Shown in pieces: positions 1-8,165 of a stretch of DNA of 64,000 nt (positions are counted from its first letter, which is position 1; each line of letters starts with the position of its first letter). Source of the DNA: Ancylobacter rudongensis (lineage in GTDB: Bacteria; Pseudomonadota; Alphaproteobacteria; Rhizobiales; Xanthobacteraceae); the NCBI RefSeq assembly GCF_900100155.1, contig NZ_FMTP01000001.1, positions 186,001 through 250,000 of the forward strand, written 5' to 3'. A program made the translations under genes and the position numbers. The notes under the pieces were generated by a model that did not search any database, was not told the origin of the DNA, and was given only the letters and a program-made list of their open reading frames with translations.

Positions 1-1907
1 TCGGCTGGGACCGCGAGGGCGCCCGCTGGGGCGGCGTGGTGAGCGTGCGCGAGGCCGGGCTGCAGGCGGCCATCGCCGATGTGCGCACCTCCGGCCTCAA
101 CATCATGATGTCGATGAAACAGGCGGGAAAGCCGGTCTCCTTCGTCGAGGACTGCGCCGTGCCGCTGCCGCATCTCGCCGACTACACGGCGCGGCTGACG
201 GAGGTTTTCGAGCGCAACGGCACCAAGGGCACCTGGTACGCCCACGCCTCCGAGGGCTGCCTGCATGTGCGCCCGGTGCTGAACCTGCGGCTGGAGAAGG
301 ACGTGAAGGCGATGCGCGCCATCGCCGAGGAAGCCTTCGCCATGGTGCGCGAGTACAAGGGCTCGCATTCCGGCGAGCATGGCGACGGCATCGTGCGCTC
401 GGAATTCCACGAAACCATGTTCGGTAGCCGGCTGGTCCACGCCTTCGAGGAGGTGAAGGACCGCTTCGACCCGAACGGGCTCTACAACCCCGGCAAGATC
501 GTCCGGGCGCCGAAATTCGACGATCGGAGCCTGTTCCGCTACGCCCCGGACTACAAGGTGGCGCCGATCACGGCGGCGCTCGACTGGTCCGGCTATTCCG
601 GCGAGGGCGGCGGCCTGCAGGGCGCCATCGAGATGTGCAACAACAATGGCGCCTGCCGCAAGGCGGTGGGCGGTGTGATGTGCCCGAGCTACCGCGTCAC
701 CCGCAATGAGCGCGATGTGACGCGCGGGCGCGCCAACACGCTGCGCCTCGCCCTTTCCGGCCGGCTCGGCCCCGACGCGCTCGCCTCCGACGAGATGATG
801 GAGACGCTGAAGCTCTGCGTCTCCTGCAAGGGCTGCCGGCGCGAATGCCCGACCGGCGTCGACATGGCCAAGATGAAGATCGAGGCGCTGGCGGCGCGGG
901 CGAAGGCGAAGGGCATCACCCTGCACCAGCGCCTGGTCGCCTATCTCCCCCATTATGCCGGCCTCGCCTCGCGCGTGCCGTGGCTGCTGAACCTGCGCGA
1001 CAGGCTGCCGGGCGCGGCGAAGTTCTCGGAAGTTCTCGCCCAGTTCAGTGCCCGCCGCTCGCTGCCGCGCTGGCGGGCGGACGCGTTCCGCGAGGACGCG
1101 GTGGCGTTCGGGCCGGAGGGCGGTCGCGAGGTGGTGCTGTTCGCCGACACCTTCAACCGCTGGTTCGAAAAAGAGAACATCGTCGCCGCGCTGGAGGTGC
1201 TGACCGCTGCCGGCTACCGCGTGCACATCCCGCGCCCGGTGGACGGCAAGAAGCGTGCGCTATGTTGCGGGCGCACGTTCCTCTCCGCCGGGCTGGTCGA
1301 CGAGGCCAAGGCCGAGGCGCGGCGGGTGCTGGAGACTTACGCTCCGTTCGTGGCGCGCGGCGTGCCGGTGGTGGGGCTGGAGCCGAGCTGCCTGCTGGCT
1401 TTCCGCGACGAGTTGCCCTCGCTGCTGCCGGGGGAGGGAGCGCAGACGCTTTCCGCCCATGCGCTGCTGATCGAGGAATTCATCGCCCGCGAGATCGACG
1501 CCGGCCGGTTCGACCTGCCGCTGGCCCCGCTGGCCGAGAAGGCGCTGCTGCACGGCCATTGCCACCAGAAGAGCTTCGGCGCCATGGGCGCGGTGGAGAA
1601 GGCGCTGCGGCTGGTGCCGGGGCTGCAGGTGGAGACGGTGGAGTCGAGCTGCTGCGGCATGGCGGGTGCCTTCGGCTATCACAGCGAGACCATCGATACC
1701 TCGCTCGCCATGGCCGAGCTGTCGCTGCTGCCGGCAGTGCGCACGGCGGAGGCGGGAACGCTCATCGTCGCCGACGGCACCTCCTGCCGCCACCAGATCC
1801 ATGACGGCGCCGCGCGCGAGGCCGTGCATGTGGTCGCCGTGCTGGCGCAAAGCCTTGCGGCGGCACGGGCGGGAGCGCCAGCGCGCCAGCTGCAGGCGGC
1901 AGAGTAG
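1..1907 (+). CDS. FAD-binding and Fe-S-binding oxidoreductase (D-lactate/glycolate dehydrogenase-like), 5' end outside window
   Basis: The frame is open from base 3 to a TAG at 1905-1907, giving 634 visible codons; the N-terminal FAD-binding half lies upstream of the window. Visible order: C-terminal part of the FAD-linked oxidase domain with the motif SGEHGDGIVR, a first cysteine set (CNNNGACR, MCPSYR), a second set (CVSCKGCRRECP) consistent with two 4Fe-4S clusters, then two CCG-type segments (LCCGRTF and SSCCGMAG) of the heterodisulfide-reductase/GlcF family. Such fusions of a GlcD-like flavoprotein with a GlcF-like Fe-S protein usually oxidise 2-hydroxyacids such as D-lactate or glycolate and pass electrons to the respiratory chain. 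The substrate is not determinable. The convergent TRAP transporter suggests an organic-acid locus. Confidence 0.9.
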   Translation, partial: GWDREGARWGGVVSVREAGLQAAIADVRTSGLNIMMSMKQAGKPVSFVEDCAVPLPHLADYTARLTEVFERNGTKGTWYAHASEGCLHVRPVLNLRLEKDVKAMRAIAEEAFAMVREYKGSHSGEHGDGIVRSEFHETMFGSRLVHAFEEVKDRFDPNGLYNPGKIVRAPKFDDRSLFRYAPDYKVAPITAALDWSGYSGEGGGLQGAIEMCNNNGACRKAVGGVMCPSYRVTRNERDVTRGRANTLRLALSGRLGPDALASDEMMETLKLCVSCKGCRRECPTGVDMAKMKIEALAARAKAKGITLHQRLVAYLPHYAGLASRVPWLLNLRDRLPGAAKFSEVLAQFSARRSLPRWRADAFREDAVAFGPEGGREVVLFADTFNRWFEKENIVAALEVLTAAGYRVHIPRPVDGKKRALCCGRTFLSAGLVDEAKAEARRVLETYAPFVARGVPVVGLEPSCLLAFRDELPSLLPGEGAQTLSAHALLIEEFIAREIDAGRFDLPLAPLAEKALLHGHCHQKSFGAMGAVEKALRLVPGLQVETVESSCCGMAGAFGYHSETIDTSLAMAELSLLPAVRTAEAGTLIVADGTSCRHQIHDGAAREAVHVVAVLAQSLAAARAGAPARQLQAAE

Positions 1908-1935
1908 AGCCACACGCCAGACTGCCTGTTTTGCC

Positions 1936-1969
1936 AAGGCCCCCGCACTCGTCGTGCGGGGGGCCTTTT
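1936..1969 (+). terminator. Rho-independent terminator after the FAD/Fe-S oxidoreductase gene
   Basis: A GC-rich hairpin with arms 1936-1948 and 1954-1967 (one extra G in the 3' arm) and a five-base loop ends in a short T run. It lies 28 bp after the stop codon. Confidence 0.8.
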
Positions 1970-2005
1970 GCGTTGCGGCTGGCTTCCGCCGCCCGGCAGG
2001 CAAAG

Positions 2006-2034
2006 AAAAACCTCCCCGGTGGGTACCGGGGAGG
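2006..2034 (-). terminator. Rho-independent terminator of the TRAP transporter operon
   Basis: A perfect 10-bp stem (2011-2020 with 2025-2034) has a four-base loop and, read on the minus strand, is followed by five T residues (2006-2010). It lies just after the minus-strand large-permease gene, so convergent transcripts each have their own terminator. Confidence 0.85.
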
Positions 2035-2059
2035 CTTGGGTATCCGGCGTAATCGGCCG

Positions 2060-3379
2060 TCAGTTGGTCGGCATGGCGCCGATCGTGGGGTCGCCATAGA
2101 ACCACTGCGTCGGCGCCAGGGCGAACCAGGGCACATAGGTGCAGATCATCAGCACCACGAGCAGCACGAACAGGAAGCCGAGATTGGCCTTGGTGGTCTG
2201 CCAGATGTCCGATTTGGCGATCGAGCAGGCGGCGATGAGCACCGAGGCGACCGGCGGCGTCTGCTGGCCAATGGCGAGGTTCAGCGTCAGCACAAGGCCG
2301 AAATGCACCGGGTCGATGCCGACCTGCTGGATCAGCGGCAGGACGATGGGGACGGTGAGGATGATCGCCGCCGCCGAGTGCAGGAACATGCCGAGGATGA
2401 GGAACAGGACGTTCAGCAGCAGCAGCACGAGGTAGGGGTTGGTGGTGAAGTCGGCGATCGAGCTCGCCAGCGCCTGCGGCACCCGGCTCTCGGTGAGGAA
2501 CACGCCGACCAGCGCCGAGGAGGCGACCAGCAGCATCACCACCGCCGTCTGCAGCGCACCGTCGACGAGAGCGCGGTACAGCGCCGCGAGGCTCAGCTCG
2601 CGATAGACCACGATGGCGATGAACAGCGCGGCGCACACCGCGACCGCCGCGCCCTCGGTGGCGGTGACGAAGCCACCGAAGATGCCGCCGAGGATGATGA
2701 CCGGCAGCATCAGTGCCCACAGGGCTTCGCGGAACGCCGTCACCAGCCGGCTCCAGGCGAAGCGCTGCTCGACGGGGAAGTCGTTCTTCACCGCGTAGTA
2801 CCAGCTCGCCAGCGCGAGGCCGGCGCCGCCGAGCAGGCCGGGCAGCAGGCCGGAGATGAACATCTTCACCACCGACACCTGCGCCATGACCGCGTAGAGG
2901 ATCATCGGGATGGAGGGCGGCAGGATGATCGCCAGACTGGCCGACGAGGACGAGATGGCGGCGGCGAACTCCTTGCTGTAGCCCCGGCTCTTCATCGCCG
3001 GGATCAGCAGCGAGCCGAGCGCGGCCACGCCGGCCACGGCCGAGCCGGAAATCTCGGCGAAGAACATCGACGAGCCGATCGTCACCATGGCGAGGCCGCC
3101 ACGGATGAAGCCCAGCATCGCCGAGGCGAGGTTGATCAGCCGCCGCGAGATCGACGACGAGTTCATGATGCCGCCCGCCAGGATGAACAGCGGGATGGCG
3201 AGAAGCGGGAAGTTGGTGGCGCCCTCGAACATGACCAGCGCCACATTTGGCAGCATGTCGCCGCCCTGCGTCGCCCAGATGGCGATGACCGCCACCATGC
3301 CGAGCGCCACGGCGATCGGCACGTTCAGCAAGACCATGCCGAACAGGCCGAGGAACATCAGACCCATTGTGCTGCTCAT
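2060..3379 (-). CDS. TRAP transporter large permease (DctM family)
   Basis: A 439-residue, very hydrophobic protein with about a dozen predicted membrane segments, the usual size for DctM. Characteristic stretches are LFILAGGIMNSSSISRRL and, near residues 110-160, the small-residue-rich segment around FAEISGSAVAGVAALGS followed by ILPPSIPMILY. It forms the transport channel that uses the sodium or proton gradient and takes substrate from the periplasmic binding protein. Its ATG overlaps the stop of the small-permease gene by 4 nt (ATGA). The ligand cannot be assigned from sequence. The 2-hydroxyacid-oxidase-like neighbour points to an organic acid, which is inference. Confidence 0.93.
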   Translation of the reverse strand: MSSTMGLMFLGLFGMVLLNVPIAVALGMVAVIAIWATQGGDMLPNVALVMFEGATNFPLLAIPLFILAGGIMNSSSISRRLINLASAMLGFIRGGLAMVTIGSSMFFAEISGSAVAGVAALGSLLIPAMKSRGYSKEFAAAISSSSASLAIILPPSIPMILYAVMAQVSVVKMFISGLLPGLLGGAGLALASWYYAVKNDFPVEQRFAWSRLVTAFREALWALMLPVIILGGIFGGFVTATEGAAVAVCAALFIAIVVYRELSLAALYRALVDGALQTAVVMLLVASSALVGVFLTESRVPQALASSIADFTTNPYLVLLLLNVLFLILGMFLHSAAAIILTVPIVLPLIQQVGIDPVHFGLVLTLNLAIGQQTPPVASVLIAACSIAKSDIWQTTKANLGFLFVLLVVLMICTYVPWFALAPTQWFYGDPTIGAMPTN

Positions 3380-3924
3380 CGGGACGTGCCTCCGCCTGCC
3401 GGGGTCTCTTGAATGGTTTCGAGCGCTTCCTTCAGCTCGTGATCCTCGAAGCCGGAACCGCGCGCGGCGGCCAGTACCTCGGGAAAGCGCATCAATTCGG
3501 CGATGATGAACAGCACCGCGGTGATCGGGATCACCGACTGGGTGACGACCAGCGACACGTTCGGTAGCGAGACCAGCGTGCTGCCCTGGAGGATGTCGAG
3601 CACCTCAAGGCCGGTGACGGTGAGGATGACGAAGAAGACCAGCACGATGATCTCCGCCAGGATGGTGCTGGCGACCCGCAGCGACGGCGGAAAGGCGTTG
3701 ACGATGCCAGGAAAGCCGATATGGGCGCCGCGCAGGGCGGCCAGGGCGCTCCCGTAATAGGTGAGCCAGCACAGGCCGATCGAGGCGACCTCGTCGTACC
3801 AGACCAGCGACAGGCCGGCGGCCCGGAACACGAAGCCGAGCACGATGATGACGGTGAGGGCCGCCATCAGCACTGCGGCGATAATTTCCAAGATCCGGTC
3901 GTAGGATCTTCTGAGTGCGAGCAT
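3376..3924 (-). CDS. TRAP transporter small permease (DctQ family)
   Basis: A 182-residue protein from the ATG at 3924, starting MLALRRSYDRILEI; an in-frame ATG at 4011 would add 29 polar residues not expected in this family. Four hydrophobic segments are visible (around AVLMAALTVIIVLGFVF, VASIGLCWLTYYGSALAAL, ILAEIIVLVFFVILTV and SVIPITAVLFIIAELM), the DctQ topology. The sequence VWYDEVASIGLCWL fits the WxEE/DE-type motif of the second helix. It pairs with the large permease, whose start overlaps its stop. The gene order binding protein, small permease, large permease is standard. Confidence 0.88.
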   Translation of the reverse strand: MLALRRSYDRILEIIAAVLMAALTVIIVLGFVFRAAGLSLVWYDEVASIGLCWLTYYGSALAALRGAHIGFPGIVNAFPPSLRVASTILAEIIVLVFFVILTVTGLEVLDILQGSTLVSLPNVSLVVTQSVIPITAVLFIIAELMRFPEVLAAARGSGFEDHELKEALETIQETPAGGGTSR

Positions 3925-4034
3925 GTGCCTGTTCCACGGGCGCGGGGGCTCGGCCGCGCGTTCTGTAAGGAGCGGGGGGAGGGTCGTGCGGCGTTCCGGC
4001 CGGCGCGCCATCTGGCCGCCGGCCGGACGTGGGC

Positions 4035-5018
4035 TCAGGAGCCCTTGCCGAGGGCGAGGGAGTCGTCGACCAGCTTCTGGCCGCCCGGCACTTCCTTCGC
4101 GAACTCCTCATAGACGGGCTTGGACGCTTCGATGAAGGCGGCCTTGTCGACCTCGTTCACCTGCATGCCGGCTTCCTTGAGCTTGCCGAGAAGCTCGTCG
4201 TCGAGCTTGCCCGCGATTTCAAGCGCGACCGGCTGCATCTCGACAGCGGTCTCGGCGAGCGTCTTCTGCACGTCCGGCGGCAGCTTGGACCAGCTGCGCC
4301 CGGCGGTGACATAGGCCGGCGTGTAGACGTGGCCGGTCATCGAGAGGTACTTCTGCACTTCCTGGAAGCGCGAGGGGTAGATCTGGGCCAGCGGGTTCTC
4401 CTGGCCGTCCATCACCCCGGTCTGCAGCGCGACGAACACTTCCGACAGCGCCATCGGGCTCGGCGTGGCGCCATAGGCCTGGAACATCCGCACCCGCCAC
4501 ACGCCCTGCGGCACGCGCAGCTTGATGCCCTTGAGGTCCTCGGGCTTATTCACCGGTCGGGTGTTGTTGGTGACGTGGCGGATGCCGTTCTCCCACACGC
4601 CGATGATCTCGTAGCCCTTTTCCTTGGCGATCGGGACCAGCACGGGGGTGATGACGGCATCGCGGATCTTGGCCGCGTGGTCGCGGTCCTTCACCAGATA
4701 GGGCATCTCGAACACGCCGAATTCCGGCGCGACCGTCGTCATCACGGTCGAGGGGAGGGCGAGGTCGACGGTGCCGAGCTTCAGCTTCTTCAGCAGTTCG
4801 GTGTCGCCACCGAGCTGGCTGGAGCCATAGACGGTGACATGGGCCTTGTCGCCAAGCTTGGCATTGGCGCGCTTGGCGAATTCCTGCGAGGTCTGGTCGA
4901 ACAGCGAACCAGGCTCGCCCACATGGCCCAGCTTGATCTCGATAGGCGCGGCCGCCGCGCTGGCGGCAAGCAAGAGTGTGCCGGCAATCGCCGACACGAT
5001 TCGCGTGATGCGGATCAT
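4035..5018 (-). CDS. TRAP transporter periplasmic substrate-binding protein (DctP family)
   Basis: A 327-residue protein with a clear signal peptide ending near AASAAAAP and a strong ribosome-binding site (AAGGAG) 6-11 bases before the ATG. Family features are IKLGHVGEPGSLFDQ after the signal, the segment KGIKLRVPQGVWR with the conserved arginine that binds the ligand carboxylate, and VFVALQTGVMDGQENPL, the typical DctP signature. It acts in the periplasm and delivers a carboxylate-type ligand to the two permeases downstream. It is first in the operon, so the promoter should lie in 5019-5200. Confidence 0.93.
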   Translation of the reverse strand: MIRITRIVSAIAGTLLLAASAAAAPIEIKLGHVGEPGSLFDQTSQEFAKRANAKLGDKAHVTVYGSSQLGGDTELLKKLKLGTVDLALPSTVMTTVAPEFGVFEMPYLVKDRDHAAKIRDAVITPVLVPIAKEKGYEIIGVWENGIRHVTNNTRPVNKPEDLKGIKLRVPQGVWRVRMFQAYGATPSPMALSEVFVALQTGVMDGQENPLAQIYPSRFQEVQKYLSMTGHVYTPAYVTAGRSWSKLPPDVQKTLAETAVEMQPVALEIAGKLDDELLGKLKEAGMQVNEVDKAAFIEASKPVYEEFAKEVPGGQKLVDDSLALGKGS

Positions 5019-5239
5019 GGCATGCTCCTTTGGGTTTCCTCGTGCCCGGTTTTCCGGTGCTTTTCTCTCGCGCGGCCTGACCGGGGACCGACGCCGGACG
5101 GGCGTCGGTGGTCCTCGGCAAAACCGAACTATGAATTATGAATGCAAAAATTGGCCGCGATGGCAAGGCGAGACTTGACGCTTCCGCCGCGAAAGGCACA
5201 GTCGGGGCCCGAAAAACACGCCCAATGCAGGGGAAACGC

Positions 5240-5677
5240 ATGCCCGATCTCAGCCTCATTGCCGCCCAGACCATCCTGTCCACCGCGCTCGGCCATTGCC
5301 GGGCCGGCAATTTCAAGCCGATGGCGGTGGTCGTGCTCGATGCGAGGGGCGCGGTGAAGGTGTCGGCGGCAGAGGACGGCACCAGCCTGAAGCGCTTTGA
5401 GGTCGCCCATGGCAAGGCCTATGGCGCGCTCTCGCTCGGCATGGGTTCGCGCTCCATTTTCAAGCGGGCGAAGGAGCAGGCCTTCTTCGTCGCCGCCGTC
5501 AGCCATCTCGCCGGCGGGGCGCTGGTGCCGGTGCCGGGCGGCGTGCTGATCCGCGATGGAGCGGGCGAGGTGATCGGCGCGGTCGGCATTTCAGGCGATA
5601 CGTCGGAGAACGACGAGGCGGCGGCAAGCGCCGGCATCGCGGCGGCGGGCTTTGTCGCCGATCCCGGCGCCGACTGA
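5240..5677 (+). CDS. HbpS/GlcG-type heme-binding-like protein (DUF336)
   Basis: A 145-residue protein of the GlcG/HbpS family (single compact domain, about 140 residues). Typical features are LIAAQTILSTALGHC, the segment MAVVVLDARGAVKVSAAEDG, and the glycine-rich C-terminal half with ALVPVPGGVLIRDGAG and IGAVGISGDTSENDE. The start at 5240 is chosen because CAGGGGAA lies 5 bases before it; in-frame ATGs at 5138 and 5225 lack such a site. Members are often encoded beside glycolate or 2-hydroxyacid oxidation genes (glcG) or bind heme. It is divergent from the TRAP operon, and a FAD/Fe-S oxidoreductase lies nearby, so a link to hydroxyacid use is plausible but unproven. Confidence 0.85.
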   Translation: MPDLSLIAAQTILSTALGHCRAGNFKPMAVVVLDARGAVKVSAAEDGTSLKRFEVAHGKAYGALSLGMGSRSIFKRAKEQAFFVAAVSHLAGGALVPVPGGVLIRDGAGEVIGAVGISGDTSENDEAAASAGIAAAGFVADPGAD

Positions 5678-5772
5678 CACGTCGACGGGACGTCCATACC
5701 GGCCGGGGAAGGCGCGCGGGAACTCCGCGCGCCTTCGTGCGTTAGGAGGGTCGAGGGCCTTTGCCGCGGCCA

Positions 5773-5792
5773 TTCTGAACGCTTGTTCAGAA
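5773..5792. promoter_or_regulatory. Perfect inverted repeat upstream of the BA14K gene
   Basis: Two 8-base arms (TTCTGAAC / GTTCAGAA) are separated by GCTT, about 95 bp before the BA14K start. There is no T run, so an operator is more likely than a terminator. No regulator is assigned. Confidence 0.4.
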
Positions 5793-5885
5793 ATCTGTCT
5801 GATTTCAGCAGGTTTCGTTCAGCGAGCATTCATCGGCAGACCGTTATTACATCAGCAACGGTCAATATAACGGAGGAATGCTACG

Positions 5886-6398
5886 ATGAAAAAGCTCTCT
5901 ATTGCCATTGCTGCCGCTGCGATGGTGTTCACATCTACCGTCGCGCCGGTGATGGCGTTGCCAATCGTGCCGCAGGCCGTGGCGCCGCTCGCCGCATCCA
6001 ACGCGGTCGCCGAGGTGGAAAACGTCCAGTACCGCCCGAGCAACCGCCGCGCCTACCGGCAGGGCTATCGCCAGGGGAACCGCCAAGGCTATCGTCAGGG
6101 CGCGCGCCGTGGCTATTGGCGCCACGGCGGCAACCATTACTACAATGGCTACCGCGGCTATAATTATTACCGCCCGGGCTACCGCCAGTATAATGGCTGG
6201 TACTTCCCCGCCGGTGCTTTTGCCGCGGGTGCGATCATCGGCGGCGCTCTTGGTGCCATCGCCAATCAGCCCTCGCAGTCCTATTCCGGCGGCAGCAGTC
6301 ACGTGCAATGGTGCGCCAACCGCTATCGGTCCTACCGGGCCTCGGACAACACGTTCCAGCCCTATAACGGCCCGCGTCAGCAGTGCGTCTCGCCGTGA
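5886..6398 (+). CDS. BA14K family secreted protein
   Basis: A 170-residue protein with a signal peptide ([15 protein letters not shown], cleavage probably near VMA or ALA). A low-complexity centre follows, rich in tyrosine, arginine, glycine and glutamine, with the tetrad YRQG repeated several times. A glycine/alanine hydrophobic stretch ([17 protein letters not shown]) comes next, then the BA14K signature near the end: [17 protein letters not shown] and a C-terminal QQCVSP. The two cysteines probably form a disulfide. BA14K proteins are small envelope or secreted proteins of Hyphomicrobiales, first known as an immunoreactive Brucella antigen with lectin-like properties. A good ribosome-binding site (CGGAGGA) precedes the start, and a terminator follows. 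Confidence 0.88.
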   Translation: MKKLSIAIAAAAMVFTSTVAPVMALPIVPQAVAPLAASNAVAEVENVQYRPSNRRAYRQGYRQGNRQGYRQGARRGYWRHGGNHYYNGYRGYNYYRPGYRQYNGWYFPAGAFAAGAIIGGALGAIANQPSQSYSGGSSHVQWCANRYRSYRASDNTFQPYNGPRQQCVSP

Positions 6399-6423
6399 GC
6401 CAACCGCGCAAACGGTAAAGGAA

Positions 6424-6450
6424 AGCCCGGCTCGCGCCGGGCTTTTTCTT
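6424..6450 (+). terminator. Rho-independent terminator after the BA14K gene
   Basis: A perfect 8-bp stem (6424-6431 with 6436-6443) with loop TCGC is followed by a T-rich tract. It lies 26 bp after the stop. Confidence 0.88.
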
Positions 6451-6484
6451 TGCGTCAAACTTTTTCGGTAATTCGAGATTGTTG

Positions 6485-6561
6485 TGGTAGCGGGAGAGGG
6501 ACTTGAACCCCCGACCCCAGGATTATGATTCCCGTGCTCTAACCAGCTGAGCTACCCCGCC
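6485..6561 (-). tRNA. tRNA-Met (anticodon CAT), CCA encoded
   Basis: On the minus strand, 77 nt fold as a tRNA: a 7-bp acceptor stem starting GGCGGGG, D arm with AGCTGGTTA loop, anticodon stem CGGGA/TCCTG around the loop ATCATAA (anticodon CAT), T arm with TTCAAGT, discriminator A and encoded CCA. The first acceptor pair is G-T. Anticodon CAT fits elongator tRNA-Met. A tRNA-Ile2 read through lysidine modification cannot be fully excluded by eye. The initiator is unlikely, because that tRNA has a C1-A mismatch and three G-C pairs in the anticodon stem. Confidence 0.92.
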
Positions 6562-6683
6562 ACAACAAACCGACCCACCCATCGGGTGACGGCCGACCTG
6601 CGAAGTGGCGCGATATAAGGAAGCGGCCCGGACGGTGTCAAGGCGGGAAAGCGCGTTGCCCCCGACGGCTTCATCCAGAACCT

Positions 6684-7148
6684 TCACCAATGGGCCGGCG
6701 CGGGCCGGCCTTCCAGCACTTCGCCAAGGCGACGGCGTGTGGCCGGGGTGGTGTCCGGCGGCAGGGCGGAGGGGGCAAAGAAGCCGATTTCGGCGATCTC
6801 GCGATTCGGCACCCGGACCTCACCCCGCGCGAAATGGGTGACGACATAGACCGCGACATGGTCGCGCGCCCCCAGATTGCGGTTCAGCAGCAGGCCATGG
6901 AAGCGCGGCGGTGCCGTCGGGGTGACGGCGGTTTCCTCCGCCAGCTCGCGCAGAAGGGCGGCCTCGGCCGTCTCGCCGGCATCGACCGCGCCGCCCGGCA
7001 GGTGCCAGCCCGGCACATAGGTGTGGCGCAGCAGCAGCACGGCACCGTCAGCGTCGATCACCACGGCGCGCACGCCAAGCGTGACGCTGCGCGTCCAGCG
7101 ACCCCACAGGTGGACGAGGCGCACCAGAAACCGCCGCGAGGCCGGCAT
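6684..7148 (-). CDS. NUDIX hydrolase
   Basis: A 154-residue single-domain NUDIX protein starting MPASRRFLVRLVHLWGR. The Nudix box runs from GGAVDAGET to RELAEETAV (residues about 52-74) and matches GX5EX7REUXEEXGU except for alanine at the last glycine position. The tyrosine-tryptophan segment TYVPGWHLPGG precedes it. It should hydrolyse a nucleoside diphosphate linked to another group; the substrate is unknown. The open frame extends far upstream, but the domain starts here, and further extension would run into the divergent metallophosphoesterase. The promoter probably lies in 7149-7235. Confidence 0.85.
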   Translation of the reverse strand: MPASRRFLVRLVHLWGRWTRSVTLGVRAVVIDADGAVLLLRHTYVPGWHLPGGAVDAGETAEAALLRELAEETAVTPTAPPRFHGLLLNRNLGARDHVAVYVVTHFARGEVRVPNREIAEIGFFAPSALPPDTTPATRRRLGEVLEGRPAPAHW

Positions 7149-7235
7149 GGGTGCGGGCGGCGGACCCGGAGGACTGGCGAAAGTGTGACCGCCAGCGCTT
7201 TCCTTTCCCCTCTCCTGACTGATAAGGAAACCCCC

Positions 7236-8165
7236 GTGTTTGTCCTTGCCCATGTCACCGACGCTCATCTGGGACCGCTGCCGCGCGCTCGCTTCGCCGA
7301 GCTGGCCGGAAAGCGGGCGCTTGGCGTGCTCAACTGGCGGCGCGGCCGCCAGCACCGCTTTTCCATTGCCACGATCGACCTGCTGGTCGACGACATCAAG
7401 GCGATGGCGCCCGATCATATCGCGGTGACGGGTGACCTGGTGAATGTCGGCCTCGCGGCGGAATTCGCCACCGGGCTGAATTTCCTCAAATCGCTCGGCG
7501 AGGGGCCGGATGTGACGGTAGTGCCGGGCAATCACGATGCCTATGTGCGCTCCACCGCCCATCATTCGCTGCTCAACTGGGGCGACTATATGCGCGGCGA
7601 CGGCGTCAATGGCGACGTGACCGATGAGAGCGCCTTTCCCTTCGTGCGACGGCGCGGCGATGTGGCGCTGATCGGTGTTTCCAGCGCCATTCCCACCCAT
7701 CCCTTCATGGCCACCGGCAAGGTCGGGCGGGCGCAGCGCGAGCGGCTGGGCGCGGTGCTGGACGGGCTTGGCGAGGAAGGACTGTTTCGCGTGGTGATGA
7801 TCCATCATCCCCCGGCGGGCCTGCGCGCCGGCCACAAGCGGCTGATCGACGAGGTGGCGGTGCGCGACGTTCTCGCCCGCCATGGCGCCGAGTTGGTCAT
7901 CTGCGGCCATGACCATGTGCCGATGGTCGAGATGATTCCCGGGCCGAATTCCGGGCTGATCCCCGTCGTCGAGGCGCCGTCCTTCGCCGCCGGGCCGGAA
8001 GACCGGCATTGGCCGGGCGGCTACCACCTCTACCGCATCGAGCGGGTTGGCGAGGCGGGTTTCCCCTGGCGCTGCACCATGGAAGCGCGCGGCTTCCAGC
8101 GCGGCGAGACCTTGGTGGCGGCGCGCAGCACGCGCGTGCTCACCGAAGCCATAAGCGGTCGGTGA
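7236..8165 (+). CDS. Metallophosphoesterase (calcineurin-like)
   Basis: A 309-residue protein from a GTG at 7236 preceded by ATAAGGAAA; a much longer open frame upstream is antisense to the NUDIX gene and was not used. The five metallophosphoesterase blocks are present in order: HVTDAHLG, VTGDLVNVG, VPGNHDAY, IHHPPAG and CGHDHVP. These coordinate a dinuclear metal centre that cleaves phosphomonoesters or diesters. Proteins of this size and order resemble cAMP-phosphodiesterase-like (CpdA/Icc) enzymes, but the substrate is not predictable. The last 26 bases overlap the convergent gene that follows. Confidence 0.9.
   Translation: MFVLAHVTDAHLGPLPRARFAELAGKRALGVLNWRRGRQHRFSIATIDLLVDDIKAMAPDHIAVTGDLVNVGLAAEFATGLNFLKSLGEGPDVTVVPGNHDAYVRSTAHHSLLNWGDYMRGDGVNGDVTDESAFPFVRRRGDVALIGVSSAIPTHPFMATGKVGRAQRERLGAVLDGLGEEGLFRVVMIHHPPAGLRAGHKRLIDEVAVRDVLARHGAELVICGHDHVPMVEMIPGPNSGLIPVVEAPSFAAGPEDRHWPGGYHLYRIERVGEAGFPWRCTMEARGFQRGETLVAARSTRVLTEAISGR

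Noticed and set aside
1931-3412. Long plus-strand frame opposite the TRAP large permease
   Set aside because: Low-complexity R/H/D/Q-rich translation with no motifs; the minus strand encodes a complete DctM protein with a terminator.
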